64,000 nucleotides of DNA from Streptomyces sp. NBC_01381 (GCF_026340305.1 NZ_JAPEPI010000004.1:124001-188000); one strand, 5' to 3'; numbered from the stretch's first letter, positions 53,425-63,065 are shown. Translations and numbers: made by a program. Notes: generated by a model not told the origin, from the letters alone.

Positions 53425-56400
53425 TTATAACGGCAGCGGATCGATGTAGCAGTTGGCGCGCGTCCAGTTGGCCAGGTTGGTGGCCGCCGGATGGGTGTCA
53501 CCGAGCTGGGCCCGCAGCTCGTCCAGGATGGCGGTGTGCAGCGCGTCGCACTCGCCCCGCCGTTCCAGCGCGTGCAGATCGAGGGCGCGGTTCGCGGCCG
53601 TGCTGAGCGTCGACGGATGCACGGGGCCGAGGACTTCGGTGCAGCGGGCCAGCGTCGCCGTGCCCAGCTCCAGCGCCTCCTCGTACCGTTCGAGCGCCGC
53701 CAGATCACTGGCCTGGTTCGTCGCCACGACCAAGGTCAGGGGGTGCCGCTCGCCCAGGTTCTCGCTCAGCGCGGCATGGGCGCGCAGATCCAGGTCGTAC
53801 GCCTGCTGCGGACGCCCGTCCAGGCGCAGGGTGATGGCCAGATTGGCCTCCGCCGAGACGGTGTGCGGGTGCTGTGGACCGAAGATGCGGCGGTAGCGGC
53901 GGCAGCAGGCCTCGGCGAGTTCGCGGGCCCGTTCCAGCTGCCCGTCGTGGCGCAGGTCGACCGACAGGCTGAGCGAGGCGGCGATGGTGTCCGGATGCTC
54001 CTGCCCGAAACGGCTGACCATCACATCCAGCACCTCCTCCGACACCTCGAGGGCCGCACGGTGGTCACCGGCCTTGCGCCGGGCCACCGCCAGGACGCGC
54101 TTGGCGTGCAGGGTGGCCGGAGTGTCGGCCTGCACCTGCCGCTCGTACTGGGCGACGACCTCCTCCTGGCGGTCGCGGGCGTGCGCGTACCGGCCGAGTT
54201 CCCGTTCGTCGATGGTCAGGCCGACCCGGGTCAGCAGGGTGAGTTCGTGGTCGGTGCCGAACAGCGTCTGCTTCAACTCCCAGGTGGTGCGGTCGAGTTC
54301 GTACGCATCCTGGAAACGCCCGACGAGCCGCAGGCACACGCCCAGGTTGTGCGCGGCGTTCATCGTCGCCGGGTCGTCATGGCCGAACGCCGCCGTCGCC
54401 TGCTCGTACACCCGCTGGGTCAGCGCGAGCGCGTCCTCGAAGTCGCCCTTGACCCGCAGATCGGCGGCGACGGCGCCCATGGCGTCCAGATGGCTCTCCC
54501 GGGTCTCCGACACCGGGACGGGGGACGGGCGCTGGGCGGACTCGTATGCGGCGAGGGTCACCTTGTTGATCTCGGCGGCTTCCGTGTAGTGCCCCGTGCT
54601 GAAGAGGATCCAGCCGAGCCAGAAGGCGAGGGTCAGCGTCTTCTCGTCGTCCGGGCCGAACAGCTCGCGCGCCGCGTCGTACGCCTCGCCGGTGAAGCGC
54701 AGCGCGCTCTCGTGATCGCCCCAGCGCTGGAGGTACTTGGCGATGTTGACCACCAGGCCGTGCACCCACGGATCCGTGGAGCGGACCGTGCCGGCGGCCA
54801 CGGCGTGCGGGTACAGCACCGAGTAGCGGTTCCAGGTCGCGTTGGACTCCGGGTTGCGCGGATCGGCCGTGGCCAGCAGGAGTTGGGCGCCGCGCTTCAT
54901 CTGTTCCTGCTGCAGCGGCGTCATGCGGTTGATCAGCACGGCCTGGACGAGCCGGTGGATCAGGATGGAGTTGGTCCGCAGGTCCACCCGTGCCAGCGAG
55001 TACCTCTTGATCTCCCGGACGGCACGGCTCAGCCGCAGCGGATCCGCGAGCGCCGCGTCCAGCTGCGGGGCGATGGAACTGCGGTGCACATGGGAGAACA
55101 GATCGCGCGGAATCGGCTCGGGTGCCAGATAGGCGCACACCTGCAGGAGTTGGATCGCCTCGGGGTTGGTCTGCTCGACGTGGTCGAGGGAGACGTTCCA
55201 GGCGGTCGCGATCGACTGCTGGTACGCGTACGGCGCGGACTCGAAGAGCAGCTCGCTGCGTTTCTCCTTGAACAGGCGCAGATACTCCTGGACCGGCATC
55301 CCCGTCTCGGCCCGCCAGGCGGCGGCCTGCTCGATGGCCAGCGGCAGGTCGCCCAGGGCCTCCGCGAGCAGGTCGGCGTCCTCGTGGGAGAGTTCCGGGC
55401 CGCGCTTGTTGAGCAGGTTGATGCTCTCGGCGCGCTCGAAGACGTCCACCTCAAGGCAGCGCGCCACATTGTCCCAGTGCGGATTGCGCGAGGTGATCAG
55501 GACGGTGCCGAGGCGGGAGTTGGGCAGGAAGGGCGCGAGTGTCTCGGCGTTCTCCGCGTTGTCGAACACGAGCAGCCAGCGGCTGTACGGCTCGCCGCGG
55601 CGCAGGGCGTCCAGGACGGCCGGCACGGTGCTGCTCGTCTCGGATCCATGGCTGATGCCGAGGCGGGGGGCGAGCTGGGCCAGGGCGTTGATGATGCCGG
55701 AGGTGTGCTCGCTCGAGATCCAGCAGATCAAGTCGTACGCGCTCTGGTGTCGGTAGACGTACTCGACGGCCAGCTGGGACTTGCCGATGCCGCCAAGTCC
55801 GTACATCGCCTCGGGAAGGACGGCGGCCGTCCCGCCGCTGTCGAGGCGTTCCACCAGCTCCGTGAGCAGCTGCTCGCGGCCGGTGAAGTTCGGGTTGCGC
55901 GGGGGCACGTTCTCCCAGACGGCCGGGGAGGACGCCGCGTGCCGAGGCGTCTGCGGATCCCGTGGCGGGTTCCCTGACGGGACGGGCGCGCTGGTCATGG
56001 ATCCCCCTCGGGCTTGAAAGGCGGTGCTGTCTGCCGTGTGCGGTGTGCTGTGCCAGTGGGCCAGGGCGCGGTCCAGGAGGCGGGCGCGCTCCTGGAAGGG
56101 TCCTGCCAGCGCCCGCAGGGCGAGTTGCTCGATGCGCAGGAGCCGGGAGTTGGCGGCGTTCACCTCCGGGATCGGCACCGTCTTGGGGGAGGTGACCACC
56201 GCTCTGAAGTAGCCGCCCCGCCGCATCCTGGCCGCCGCGGGGACGAGGTCGTCCAGCGCGAGCAACACCCGCTGGGTGTCGGTGCGCCGGGCCCCGTCGA
56301 GCAGCAGCGCCCGGCTTCCGTCGTCCATGTCGAAGCGGCCGTCCTCGCCGGCCACCGGCACGAGCAGGCCGAACGCCGCAAGCTCGGCCAGGTCGGCGGG

Positions 56401-57399
56401 CCCGGTGCCGGGCGCGAACCGCTCGCACAGGGTGCGGATGACCGGAAGCGTCAGCGGCGCCGCGGCGAGGAGCGGGGCGAGTGCCGATCCGGCCGCGGAG
56501 CAGCCCGCCCGGTAGGCGGCGATCCGGCTCGCGGGATCCGACGGGGGAGCGGCCAGTGCTTCTTCGGACGCCGGTCCTTCGCCGTACGTCGGTCCTTCTC
56601 TGTATGCCGGTCCTTCTCCGTACGCCGGCCCATTTCCGTACGCAGCTCCGGACGCGCCCTGCGGTTCGGGTCCGCCACCCGGCGCGATCGTGTGCGTCGG
56701 CAGCTCCGTCCAGCCGTCGGCGGCGCCGGTCAGCCACCGCGCCCAGCGGGCGAGCCAGCGGCCGCGCAGCGGGAGGAGCGGGAGGGGAACCGTTCCGCCG
56801 GGAAGCGGGGTGTCGTGCGGGGCGAGGGCGTTGTCGCCGACGAGGATGCCCGGGGGTTCACGGCCCGGGCCGGGTGCGGCGAGGCGGATCCGGCGCATCG
56901 GCAGACCGGACCGGGACCACAGCCGCTGCGGCAGCAGATGCAGACAGGCCACCGGATGCCGGGCCGCCCAGCCGGCGATGGCGGCCTGTGCGGTGCCGTC
57001 CCGCCACGCCGGGGCGAGGGCGTCGGTGACGACGAGGATCAGCCGGTTCTCGCTTCCGGCGGGGAAGCGGTCGGGCCCGCGGCCGTCCGGGCGCAGGGGC
57101 TCCTGAACGCCGTCCCAGGGGAACTCCCGGACGCACAGGCCACGTTGGCCGCGCAGCAAGGCGCGCAGCCGCGACGTGACCGGCTGCCAGAGGGCCATCC
57201 CCGGGGCGGTGTCGATGACCAGACTGAGCCGGCGGCCGCCCTGCGCGTGGCCGAGCCGGTGCAGTCCGCGCGCGACGACCGCCCAGTCCGGTACGTCCGA
57301 CGCGGCGGCCGCCCGCCCGGGCTCCGCGCCGGGACCGGCATCGAACGGCTGGCCGAGTACAGCGCCGTCCAGCCGGTCGAGCAGGCGGCGGTCGTTCAT
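53425..57399 (-). CDS. vWA-like / NB-ARC / TPR protein (FxsT-type STAND)
   Basis: 1324 residues. N-terminal about 450 residues: SAV_2336-like region with a vWA-like core (LSLVIDTAPGMALWQPVTS, ILVVTDALAPAWR) and a low-complexity linker of GPAYGE repeats. Near 505 NFTGREQLL introduces an NB-ARC ATPase with GLGGIGKSQ near 530 and LLVFDNAEN. The C-terminal half holds about ten 42-residue TPR/kinesin-light-chain repeats (FGPDDEKTLTLAFWLG, FGHDDPATMNAAHNLGVCLR, FGQEHPDTIAASLSLS). It is the TPR protein of FxSxx loci and supplies the vWA arm of a VMAP-type ternary system. ATG 57399 overlaps the AAA gene stop (ATGA). Confidence 0.83.
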   Translation of the reverse strand: MNDRRLLDRLDGAVLGQPFDAGPGAEPGRAAAASDVPDWAVVARGLHRLGHAQGGRRLSLVIDTAPGMALWQPVTSRLRALLRGQRGLCVREFPWDGVQEPLRPDGRGPDRFPAGSENRLILVVTDALAPAWRDGTAQAAIAGWAARHPVACLHLLPQRLWSRSGLPMRRIRLAAPGPGREPPGILVGDNALAPHDTPLPGGTVPLPLLPLRGRWLARWARWLTGAADGWTELPTHTIAPGGGPEPQGASGAAYGNGPAYGEGPAYREGPTYGEGPASEEALAAPPSDPASRIAAYRAGCSAAGSALAPLLAAAPLTLPVIRTLCERFAPGTGPADLAELAAFGLLVPVAGEDGRFDMDDGSRALLLDGARRTDTQRVLLALDDLVPAAARMRRGGYFRAVVTSPKTVPIPEVNAANSRLLRIEQLALRALAGPFQERARLLDRALAHWHSTPHTADSTAFQARGGSMTSAPVPSGNPPRDPQTPRHAASSPAVWENVPPRNPNFTGREQLLTELVERLDSGGTAAVLPEAMYGLGGIGKSQLAVEYVYRHQSAYDLICWISSEHTSGIINALAQLAPRLGISHGSETSSTVPAVLDALRRGEPYSRWLLVFDNAENAETLAPFLPNSRLGTVLITSRNPHWDNVARCLEVDVFERAESINLLNKRGPELSHEDADLLAEALGDLPLAIEQAAAWRAETGMPVQEYLRLFKEKRSELLFESAPYAYQQSIATAWNVSLDHVEQTNPEAIQLLQVCAYLAPEPIPRDLFSHVHRSSIAPQLDAALADPLRLSRAVREIKRYSLARVDLRTNSILIHRLVQAVLINRMTPLQQEQMKRGAQLLLATADPRNPESNATWNRYSVLYPHAVAAGTVRSTDPWVHGLVVNIAKYLQRWGDHESALRFTGEAYDAARELFGPDDEKTLTLAFWLGWILFSTGHYTEAAEINKVTLAAYESAQRPSPVPVSETRESHLDAMGAVAADLRVKGDFEDALALTQRVYEQATAAFGHDDPATMNAAHNLGVCLRLVGRFQDAYELDRTTWELKQTLFGTDHELTLLTRVGLTIDERELGRYAHARDRQEEVVAQYERQVQADTPATLHAKRVLAVARRKAGDHRAALEVSEEVLDVMVSRFGQEHPDTIAASLSLSVDLRHDGQLERARELAEACCRRYRRIFGPQHPHTVSAEANLAITLRLDGRPQQAYDLDLRAHAALSENLGERHPLTLVVATNQASDLAALERYEEALELGTATLARCTEVLGPVHPSTLSTAANRALDLHALERRGECDALHTAILDELRAQLGDTHPAATNLANWTRANCYIDPLPL
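56572..56647 (-). repeat. 18-bp minisatellite coding GPAYGE-type repeats
   Basis: Four to five 18-bp units (GTACGCCGGTCCTTCTCC-like on the plus strand) code for AYGNGP, AYGEGP, AYREGP, TYGEGP and ASEE in the linker of the vWA/STAND protein. Confidence 0.75.
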
Positions 57400-58397
57400 G
57401 GTGCGCCTGGAGCGTGCGCCCGCAACAGGCCGAGCAGACGCGCCGCGACGGCGTCCGGAGCCTCCTCGCGCGGCCAGGGAGCGGCGGCGGCAAGGGCCAC
57501 CGCGTCAAGGACCTGGCCCGAGGTGAGTCGTCCGAGCGCCTGCGGATCCGCCGACCAGGCCTCGGCGAGCTCCGCCACCAGTGCGAGCAGCCGCGGGTCG
57601 GCGCTGTCGGTGATCCCGGCCCGGGTCCGCACCAGCGCCGTCAGGTCCGCGACGGTCGGCACCGGATGCTCCCAGTGCAGACAGTCCGCGAGGAACTCCG
57701 GCGGGAAGATCTGGCTGCGCCCTGCCGTGATCACCGTGATGGGCGGCTCGTGGCAGGCGACGACACCGTGCGGTGCCGGAGCCACCACCCCCGGGTCGTC
57801 GGCCGTGACCGTGGCGGAGGCGTCGTCGGCCAGCTCCGGGATGTCGAAGCCGCCGCGCCGCAGTGCCGCGCGCAGCTCGACGGGCAGGTCGAAGTCGCCG
57901 CGGTCGAGCCCCTCGACGAGCAGGACGCGGGGCCTGCCGTACGGGAGCAGCGCCGTGCCCACGGGCCCGAGCCGCACCCCCGCGGGGCCGCCGGTGTACA
58001 GCGCCCCCCGGAGCACCGAGGCACCGGTCACCGTCCAGTGCAGCACCCGGCCAAGACCCAGCTCCCGGGCCACCCGGAACGCGACCGCGGACCGGCCCAC
58101 TCCGGAGGGGCCGGTGATCAGCAGGGGCCTGCGCAGCAGCAGCGCCGCGTTCACCGCGGCCGTCTCACCGGCCACGGGCCCCGTCGCCACCGGCGTCGGC
58201 GTCGCCGCGCCGAGCCTGCGGTCGGCCTCCGCCTCGTCGTCCGGCGGCGGCGCCAGATCCGGGCCGCCCCGGTACGTACGCCAGGGCGGCGCGGCGGGCA
58301 GGACGGCGGGCGGCCGGTGGGGCACGCCCGTGCCGCGGTACGGGCCGGGGTCGGTGACGGTGCCTGCCGGGGGACCGGCGCTGCGTGGCGAGTTCAC
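57396..58397 (-). CDS. MoxR-like AAA protein with degenerate Walker motifs
   Basis: 333 residues. After a Pro-rich N-terminus, the MoxR-like core begins VNAALLLRRPLLITGPSGVG. Walker A reads GPSGVGRS (96-103): Arg102 replaces the invariant Lys. Walker B reads RVLLVEGLDRGDFDLP: where active relatives have IDE, this has V-E-G, losing both the Mg-binding Asp and the catalytic Glu. The rest of the fold (FPPEFLADCLHWEHPVP in sensor 1 region) is kept. It is probably an ATPase-dead member that still binds partners. GTG 58397 overlaps the VMAP stop (GTGA). Confidence 0.8.
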   Translation of the reverse strand: MNSPRSAGPPAGTVTDPGPYRGTGVPHRPPAVLPAAPPWRTYRGGPDLAPPPDDEAEADRRLGAATPTPVATGPVAGETAAVNAALLLRRPLLITGPSGVGRSAVAFRVARELGLGRVLHWTVTGASVLRGALYTGGPAGVRLGPVGTALLPYGRPRVLLVEGLDRGDFDLPVELRAALRRGGFDIPELADDASATVTADDPGVVAPAPHGVVACHEPPITVITAGRSQIFPPEFLADCLHWEHPVPTVADLTALVRTRAGITDSADPRLLALVAELAEAWSADPQALGRLTSGQVLDAVALAAAAPWPREEAPDAVAARLLGLLRAHAPGAP

Positions 58398-60658
58398 GAA
58401 GCCGCTCCGTAAATCAGCTCGGGTAGCCCGTCCGGCGTGTCGTAGATGATGACGATCTGCCGCTGCCAGCCGACGGTCTCGGGCCGGGCGGCGCCGCCGT
58501 CCTCGCCATCATCCCGACCGAACTCCCGTACGTCGAGGCCTCCTTCGGTCATGATGCGGGTGAACAGCAGGGAGAAGTCCGGCTGCGCCCGCTCGTCGTG
58601 CCGCCACATCACCAACGGCACGCCGTGCCGCAGCGCCGTGGTGACGTCCTTGCGGCCCTCGGCCGAGCTGGGCTTGTGGGCGAGGACGAGACCGGCCACC
58701 GGGTCGTCGCCGTCGAACTCGCTGCCGTCCGCACTGAGCGGCCTGACCTGCTGCAGCAGCCGTCCCGCCTCCGGCTGGCCGCTGAGCGGACGCCAGCGCT
58801 CCCGCCAGGTCCGGCACCAGGGAGGGTGCCGCATACGGTCGCGGCTGTGCACGATGACGGGGAAGACCACGCCGAACTCGGGCAGTCCGCCGCGCCGGAT
58901 GAGGGTGTCCGGGTGGTCGATGAGGTCCAGGGGAAGTACGTACTCGACGTCGATGCGCTCCGGCGGCACGCCGTAGTCCCGTTTCAGCCGTTCCCTGGCC
59001 AGTTCGACCCGCGCGAGCAGATCCGTCAGGCGGATGCTCCGTTCGGTGTGCGGCAGGGGCAGCCGCAGCCAGGTGCCGGGGCGCGGCCGGCAGTGGAAGT
59101 AGAACGACACCGCCCAGTCGTCGGGGTCGTTGCCGGGATCGGGCTCCAGCTCGACCAGGAGTTTCGCGGCGGTGGCCGGCTGCACCGGGGCCTTGACGAG
59201 GCCGGCGCGCAGGGCGTCGACCTGGTCCTGGTAGCCGGCGCGCCGCGTCGTCCGGGGCCGTGCCGCGTAGGGCAGCAGACCCTGCCGGTCGGTTTCGAGG
59301 CGCAGCGCCCAGGCACGGCTGTACGCCTGGATCTCCCCCGCGGTCGCGCCGCCGACGGCGCTGGCGACGAGTTCGAGGAAGTGCACGGCGGGTGGCAGGC
59401 CCTCGGAGGGCATGTTGCTGCCGGCGAGGTTGACGAAGGCCTTCCACAGCCCGTCGCAGTGGGGTGGCATCCCCTCGCTCAGCGCCCTGGTCGCGCGTGC
59501 GTACAGCGCGGACACCGGCACTTCGTTGAGATCCGACTCGTACAACTTGGTCAGCGCGGCCCGGAGTTGGACCCAGCCGTCGGCGCCCATCTGACGCAGC
59601 GCCTCCAACTCGTCGGCCCGGAAGCGCAGTCCGGCCGCCACCGACCGGTCCTGGGGGTGAATCTCTTCGTACGCCGCGACCAGGTCGCTCATCCCGGTGG
59701 GGCTCTCGGCGCACCGGTCGACGAGCACGGGCAGCAGGAACCCCTCGGGAAGGGCGATGCTCTTGGCGTCGTCGGCGACGTCCGGGAACAGCCGACGCAG
59801 CAGGGCGAGGCGTCTCTCGTGCCCGCGCAGCGACTCCGCCTTCTCCAGCTGGGCCCGGACGTCGGACAGGATGCGGCGCCGGTTCTGCGGCTCGCTGAGG
59901 CCGCCCGCGCACTCGGACAGGCGGTGGCGGCAGTCGGCCTGGTCGAGGAGCGCGTCGACCGGCAGCACGGTCAGCTTCCTGCGGCTGCCGTAGTCGCTCT
60001 GCAGCACGACCCCGACCAGGGTGCGCCGCTGGTCGACGAGGACCGCCGCGCCGGAGATGCCGCCCCAGTCGGCGCCCGTCTCCGGGCAGTCGTCCTCGGC
60101 CACGTACAGCGCCATCAGCTGTGACCGCGCCAGGTTCGCGGGCCGGAGCCGGCCGCCGCCCTGAAAGGGATTGTGGGCGTGCGCTGCCTCGTAGTTGAAG
60201 CTGGGGAAGCCGAAGATCTGGAAGTCGACGATGTCGGCCTCCAGCAGGCCCAGTTGCGGCTTGGTGTCCGGCTCCGGGGGCACCCAGCCGGAGCCGGTCA
60301 CGACCAGGAGCGCGGCATCCGGCGGAGGATCGGGGCTCGGCTCGACGGCCCCGCCCCACCGGGAGCCGTCAGGGGCGCCCGGCGTCCGGGACGGCCGGTG
60401 CGCCAGGCCGTTCCAGACGATCTCGCAGGGGTGCCAGGGCAGATGGGCCGCGTGCATGCCCTGCCGCACCTCCACCACGAGGGCGCCGATGTCGGCCGGG
60501 TGGCCCGCGGTCTCATCGGGCAGCAGCACATGGGCGGCGGTGACGATCAGATCCGTGTCGATGACCCAGCCCGAGCCGTAGCCGACCGCGCGTCCGCTGT
60601 CGTCCCGCACACTGATCTCGACCAGCCGGTCCGGCACCAGCCGGACGGAGCCGACCAC
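58394..60658 (-). CDS. Trypsin-like protease with effector-associated domain and VMAP-C
   Basis: 754 residues. The N-terminal 250 form a trypsin-like protease with an intact triad: H43 (VTAAHVL), D114 (PPDAALLVV) and S202 (ADWGGISGAAVL). A helical effector-associated region follows (around 265-345 and again 365-430), then the VMAP C-terminal domain (DWAVSFYFHCRPRPGTWLRL, RIDVEYVLPLDLIDHPD, RWRPLSGQ). In VMAP ternary systems this protein is the effector arm, thought to be released by MoxR and vWA partners. GTG 60658 follows GGAGAG, 3 bp after the trypco2 stop. Confidence 0.85.
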   Translation of the reverse strand: MVGSVRLVPDRLVEISVRDDSGRAVGYGSGWVIDTDLIVTAAHVLLPDETAGHPADIGALVVEVRQGMHAAHLPWHPCEIVWNGLAHRPSRTPGAPDGSRWGGAVEPSPDPPPDAALLVVTGSGWVPPEPDTKPQLGLLEADIVDFQIFGFPSFNYEAAHAHNPFQGGGRLRPANLARSQLMALYVAEDDCPETGADWGGISGAAVLVDQRRTLVGVVLQSDYGSRRKLTVLPVDALLDQADCRHRLSECAGGLSEPQNRRRILSDVRAQLEKAESLRGHERRLALLRRLFPDVADDAKSIALPEGFLLPVLVDRCAESPTGMSDLVAAYEEIHPQDRSVAAGLRFRADELEALRQMGADGWVQLRAALTKLYESDLNEVPVSALYARATRALSEGMPPHCDGLWKAFVNLAGSNMPSEGLPPAVHFLELVASAVGGATAGEIQAYSRAWALRLETDRQGLLPYAARPRTTRRAGYQDQVDALRAGLVKAPVQPATAAKLLVELEPDPGNDPDDWAVSFYFHCRPRPGTWLRLPLPHTERSIRLTDLLARVELARERLKRDYGVPPERIDVEYVLPLDLIDHPDTLIRRGGLPEFGVVFPVIVHSRDRMRHPPWCRTWRERWRPLSGQPEAGRLLQQVRPLSADGSEFDGDDPVAGLVLAHKPSSAEGRKDVTTALRHGVPLVMWRHDERAQPDFSLLFTRIMTEGGLDVREFGRDDGEDGGAARPETVGWQRQIVIIYDTPDGLPELIYGAAS

Positions 60659-60661
60659 GCA

Positions 60662-61009
60662 TCACTCTCCGCTGCCGGCCGCCGTCTGCCCGGGAGCGCG
60701 GGGCGGTGGACTGTTCCGGGGGCGGTCGCCGCGTTCGCCGACGTTCAGGGCGCCGCGCGGTTTCAGTGTCACCACGAGGCGGGTTCCGGTCCGCCGGACG
60801 CTGCTGCGGCTCCCCTTCGCGCTCACGTACCAGGAGACCCCGCCCTCCAGCGTGTCGTTCCGCTCGGCCTGTACGTCCAGTTCGACGCTGATGCCGTCGA
60901 CGGAGAACCCGACGGCCTGGCCGATCCCCTGCTGCTGTGCGGCCGTCAGATCCTGACGCAGCGACTCGATCGCCTCGGTCAAGGTCAGTCGCCGTGGTTC
61001 ACGTGCCAT
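60662..61009 (-). CDS. Trypsin-co-occurring (trypco2 / CU044_2847-like) small protein
   Basis: 115 residues. LTLTEAIESLRQDLTAAQQQ, a helix, then VGFSVDGISVELDVQAERND, GGVSWYVSAKGSR, and RLVVTLKPR form the alpha-beta pattern of the trypsin-co-occurring domain. The C-terminal 30 residues are disordered and Pro-rich. The domain is found almost only beside trypsin-VMAP proteins and is thought to sense or tether a ligand. First gene of the four-gene operon. Start 61009 (MAREPRRLTL); 61030 is an upstream alternative. Confidence 0.82.
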   Translation of the reverse strand: MAREPRRLTLTEAIESLRQDLTAAQQQGIGQAVGFSVDGISVELDVQAERNDTLEGGVSWYVSAKGSRSSVRRTGTRLVVTLKPRGALNVGERGDRPRNSPPPRAPGQTAAGSGE

Positions 61010-61127
61010 TCGGTCCCCCCCGGATCCCAAGCGCCGACATCTGCGTTCGTCCTACCCGGATGTCAATTGGCCGACACGGAACGGGAGTTGGGTGGCCGGC
61101 AGAGGTGCGGGGCTCCCGACCGGGTGG

Positions 61128-61889
61128 CTAAAGGGCAGGCGCCCGGTCCAGATAGGGGCTCGGCGGTTCGGGGATCCGCTCGAGCGAGTCGACGTCCAGG
61201 GCGAGGGCGGCCGACGAGGTGCCCAGGGTGCCCTTCGGGTGCCAGGTGCCGGTGACCTTCACCCAGGTGTCGGCGGGCGGTGCCTTGGCGCCGTGCACGG
61301 TCACCGTCAGGGACTGCGAGTCCGCGGCGCAGCAGGCCACCAGGAGGCGGGTCAGTTCCCAAGTGCCGCCCTTGCCGGGGGTGACGAACCCCGACATCAG
61401 GACCGTACGTCCCTTCAGGCTCTCCTTGTCGTCCTGTTGGGCCCGGCCGATGAACTCGGTCAGCGAGAGCGGGGCGGGTCCGTGCGCCGGCAGCGGTTCG
61501 AAACGGTCGTAGTCCGCGACGACCTTCGGGCTGTCACGGGCGGCCGTGTAGGAACCGAGGGCGGGCGGCGCGAAGAACAGCAGCGCGAGCGCGGGCGGCA
61601 GCAACAGCCAGGCGACACGGGGGCCGTGGGAGTGGTCGTGGCCGTGCGCGCCGTCGCTCGGCGGCTCGGGGGCGGGCTCGGGTGTCTTGGTGCGGCGCCG
61701 CCCGGCGAAGGGCAGCCCGTCACGTACGACACCCAGCAGCCCCACGCCGACCAGGACGAAGCCGGCGATGACGAGGAAGGGCAGCAGGCCTTCCTTCACG
61801 TACCGCAGCGCGAGATCGTCGAAGAGGGCGGCCCGCAGCACGGCGACACCGGTCAGCAGGAGCAGCACCGCCTGGAGATTCCGGTTCAC
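61128..61889 (-). CDS. TIGR03943-family membrane protein
   Basis: 253 residues. Two N-terminal membrane helices (LQAVLLLLTGVAVLRAALF; FLVIAGFVLVGVGLLGVV), a His-rich loop GHDHSHG, a third helix, and an extracytoplasmic domain with MSGFVTPGKGGTWELTRLLVACCAAD and DTWVKVTGTW (OB-fold-like). The family always sits next to a UPF0718 permease and is often in zinc (Zur) regulons. GTG 61889 overlaps the permease stop (GTGA); ATG 61901 is the alternative. No Zur box is visible. Confidence 0.85.
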   Translation of the reverse strand: MNRNLQAVLLLLTGVAVLRAALFDDLALRYVKEGLLPFLVIAGFVLVGVGLLGVVRDGLPFAGRRRTKTPEPAPEPPSDGAHGHDHSHGPRVAWLLLPPALALLFFAPPALGSYTAARDSPKVVADYDRFEPLPAHGPAPLSLTEFIGRAQQDDKESLKGRTVLMSGFVTPGKGGTWELTRLLVACCAADSQSLTVTVHGAKAPPADTWVKVTGTWHPKGTLGTSSAALALDVDSLERIPEPPSPYLDRAPAL

Positions 61890-62920
61890 AGCAGCCACCA
61901 TCCGGTCAGGGCGGTGCAGGCCACGGCCGTCACTGCCGTCACCGTCGAGAACCGCAGGGCGAAGGCGCGGCCGAAGGTGCCCGCCTGCAGGGCGATCAGC
62001 TTGAGGTCCACCATGGGGCCGACGACCATGAACGCGAGGCGGGCCGTGGGGGAGAAGCCGGTCAGTGAGGCGGCCACGAAGGCGTCGGCCTCGGAGCAGA
62101 CGGCGAGGACGATCGCCAGCGCCGCGAGGAAGAGCACCGACAGCCAGGGCGATCCGGCGAAGGTGTCGAGGACCGAGCGCGGCACGGTGACGTTGAAGGT
62201 CGCGGCGGCCATGGCGCCGAGCACGAGGAACCCGCCGGCGTGCAGGAAGTCGTGCTGGAAACCGAGCCGGAACTCCTCCCAGCGGCTGTGTCCGTGCTGG
62301 TGGCCGGTGTGCCGGGACGGCATCCGCAGCCATTCGGAACGCCCGAGCCGCAGCCAGAGCCAGCCCATGGCGGCGGAGGTGGCCAGTGAGGCGATCAGGC
62401 GGGCGGCGACCATCTCCGGGTCGCCGGGGAAGGCGACCGCGGTGGAGGCGAGCACGATCGGGTTGACCGCGGGCGCGGAGAGCAGGAACGCGAACGCGGC
62501 GGCCGGTGTGACCCCGCGCCGGATCAGGCTTCCCGCGACCGGCACCGAAGCGCACTCGCAGCCCGGAAGGACCACGCCCGCCGCGCTCGCCACGGGCACC
62601 GCGAGCGCGGGGTTGCGGGGGAGCATCTTGCTGAACACATGCGCGGGGACGAAGGCGTTGACGGCCCCGGAGATCAGCGTGCCGAGCACCAGGAAGGGCA
62701 GGGCCTGCACCGTGATCGCCAGGCAGACGGTCTGCCAGGCCCGGAATCCCGGGTGGGTCAGCCACTGCGCGCCTCCCATGGCCCAGCCCAGCGCCAGGAG
62801 CAGAGCCACGGAAAGGACGCCGGTGGCGACAAGGCCGGGGACGGGGCTGCCGTTCGGCGGCCCCGTCGGCGCGGGGTCGGGACCGGCCGGCGGTCTTTCG
62901 ATCAGCTCCGAATTGCGCAC
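61886..62920 (-). CDS. UPF0718 (YraQ-like) permease
   Basis: 344 residues with eight or nine membrane helices. Family landmarks: LGTLISGAVNAFVPA, the Cys pair in VVLPGCECASVPVAGSL, FLLSAPAVNPIVLASTA, AVCSEADAFVAASL and PMVDLKLIALQAG. A His-rich loop (HTGHQHGHSRWEE) suggests metal ions. Transport of a metal or metallochaperone role is inferred. GTG 62920 follows GGAGAAAAT; the open frame further upstream would overlap the TetR gene end. Operon with the TIGR03943 gene. Confidence 0.87.
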   Translation of the reverse strand: MRNSELIERPPAGPDPAPTGPPNGSPVPGLVATGVLSVALLLALGWAMGGAQWLTHPGFRAWQTVCLAITVQALPFLVLGTLISGAVNAFVPAHVFSKMLPRNPALAVPVASAAGVVLPGCECASVPVAGSLIRRGVTPAAAFAFLLSAPAVNPIVLASTAVAFPGDPEMVAARLIASLATSAAMGWLWLRLGRSEWLRMPSRHTGHQHGHSRWEEFRLGFQHDFLHAGGFLVLGAMAAATFNVTVPRSVLDTFAGSPWLSVLFLAALAIVLAVCSEADAFVAASLTGFSPTARLAFMVVGPMVDLKLIALQAGTFGRAFALRFSTVTAVTAVACTALTGWWLL

Positions 62921-63065
62921 ATTTTCTCCGATTTTTGGGCCAGGAGCGTCACGATAGCGAGCCGGTCGGGCCCCGTCCGGGATTTCGGCGGGCCGTGTGC
63001 CCGGGGTCGGGGCGCACCCGCCGGGGTGGACCAGCTGCTGCGGGCCGCGCCGAACCCCGTGGTCC

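Noticed and set aside
53491..55977. An 828-codon plus-strand frame across the STAND protein gene
   Set aside because: Antisense to the TPR region; its apparent periodicity mirrors the TPR repeats on the other strand.
61092..62957. A 621-codon plus-strand frame across the permease and TIGR03943 genes
   Set aside because: Antisense to two recognised membrane proteins; no independent evidence.
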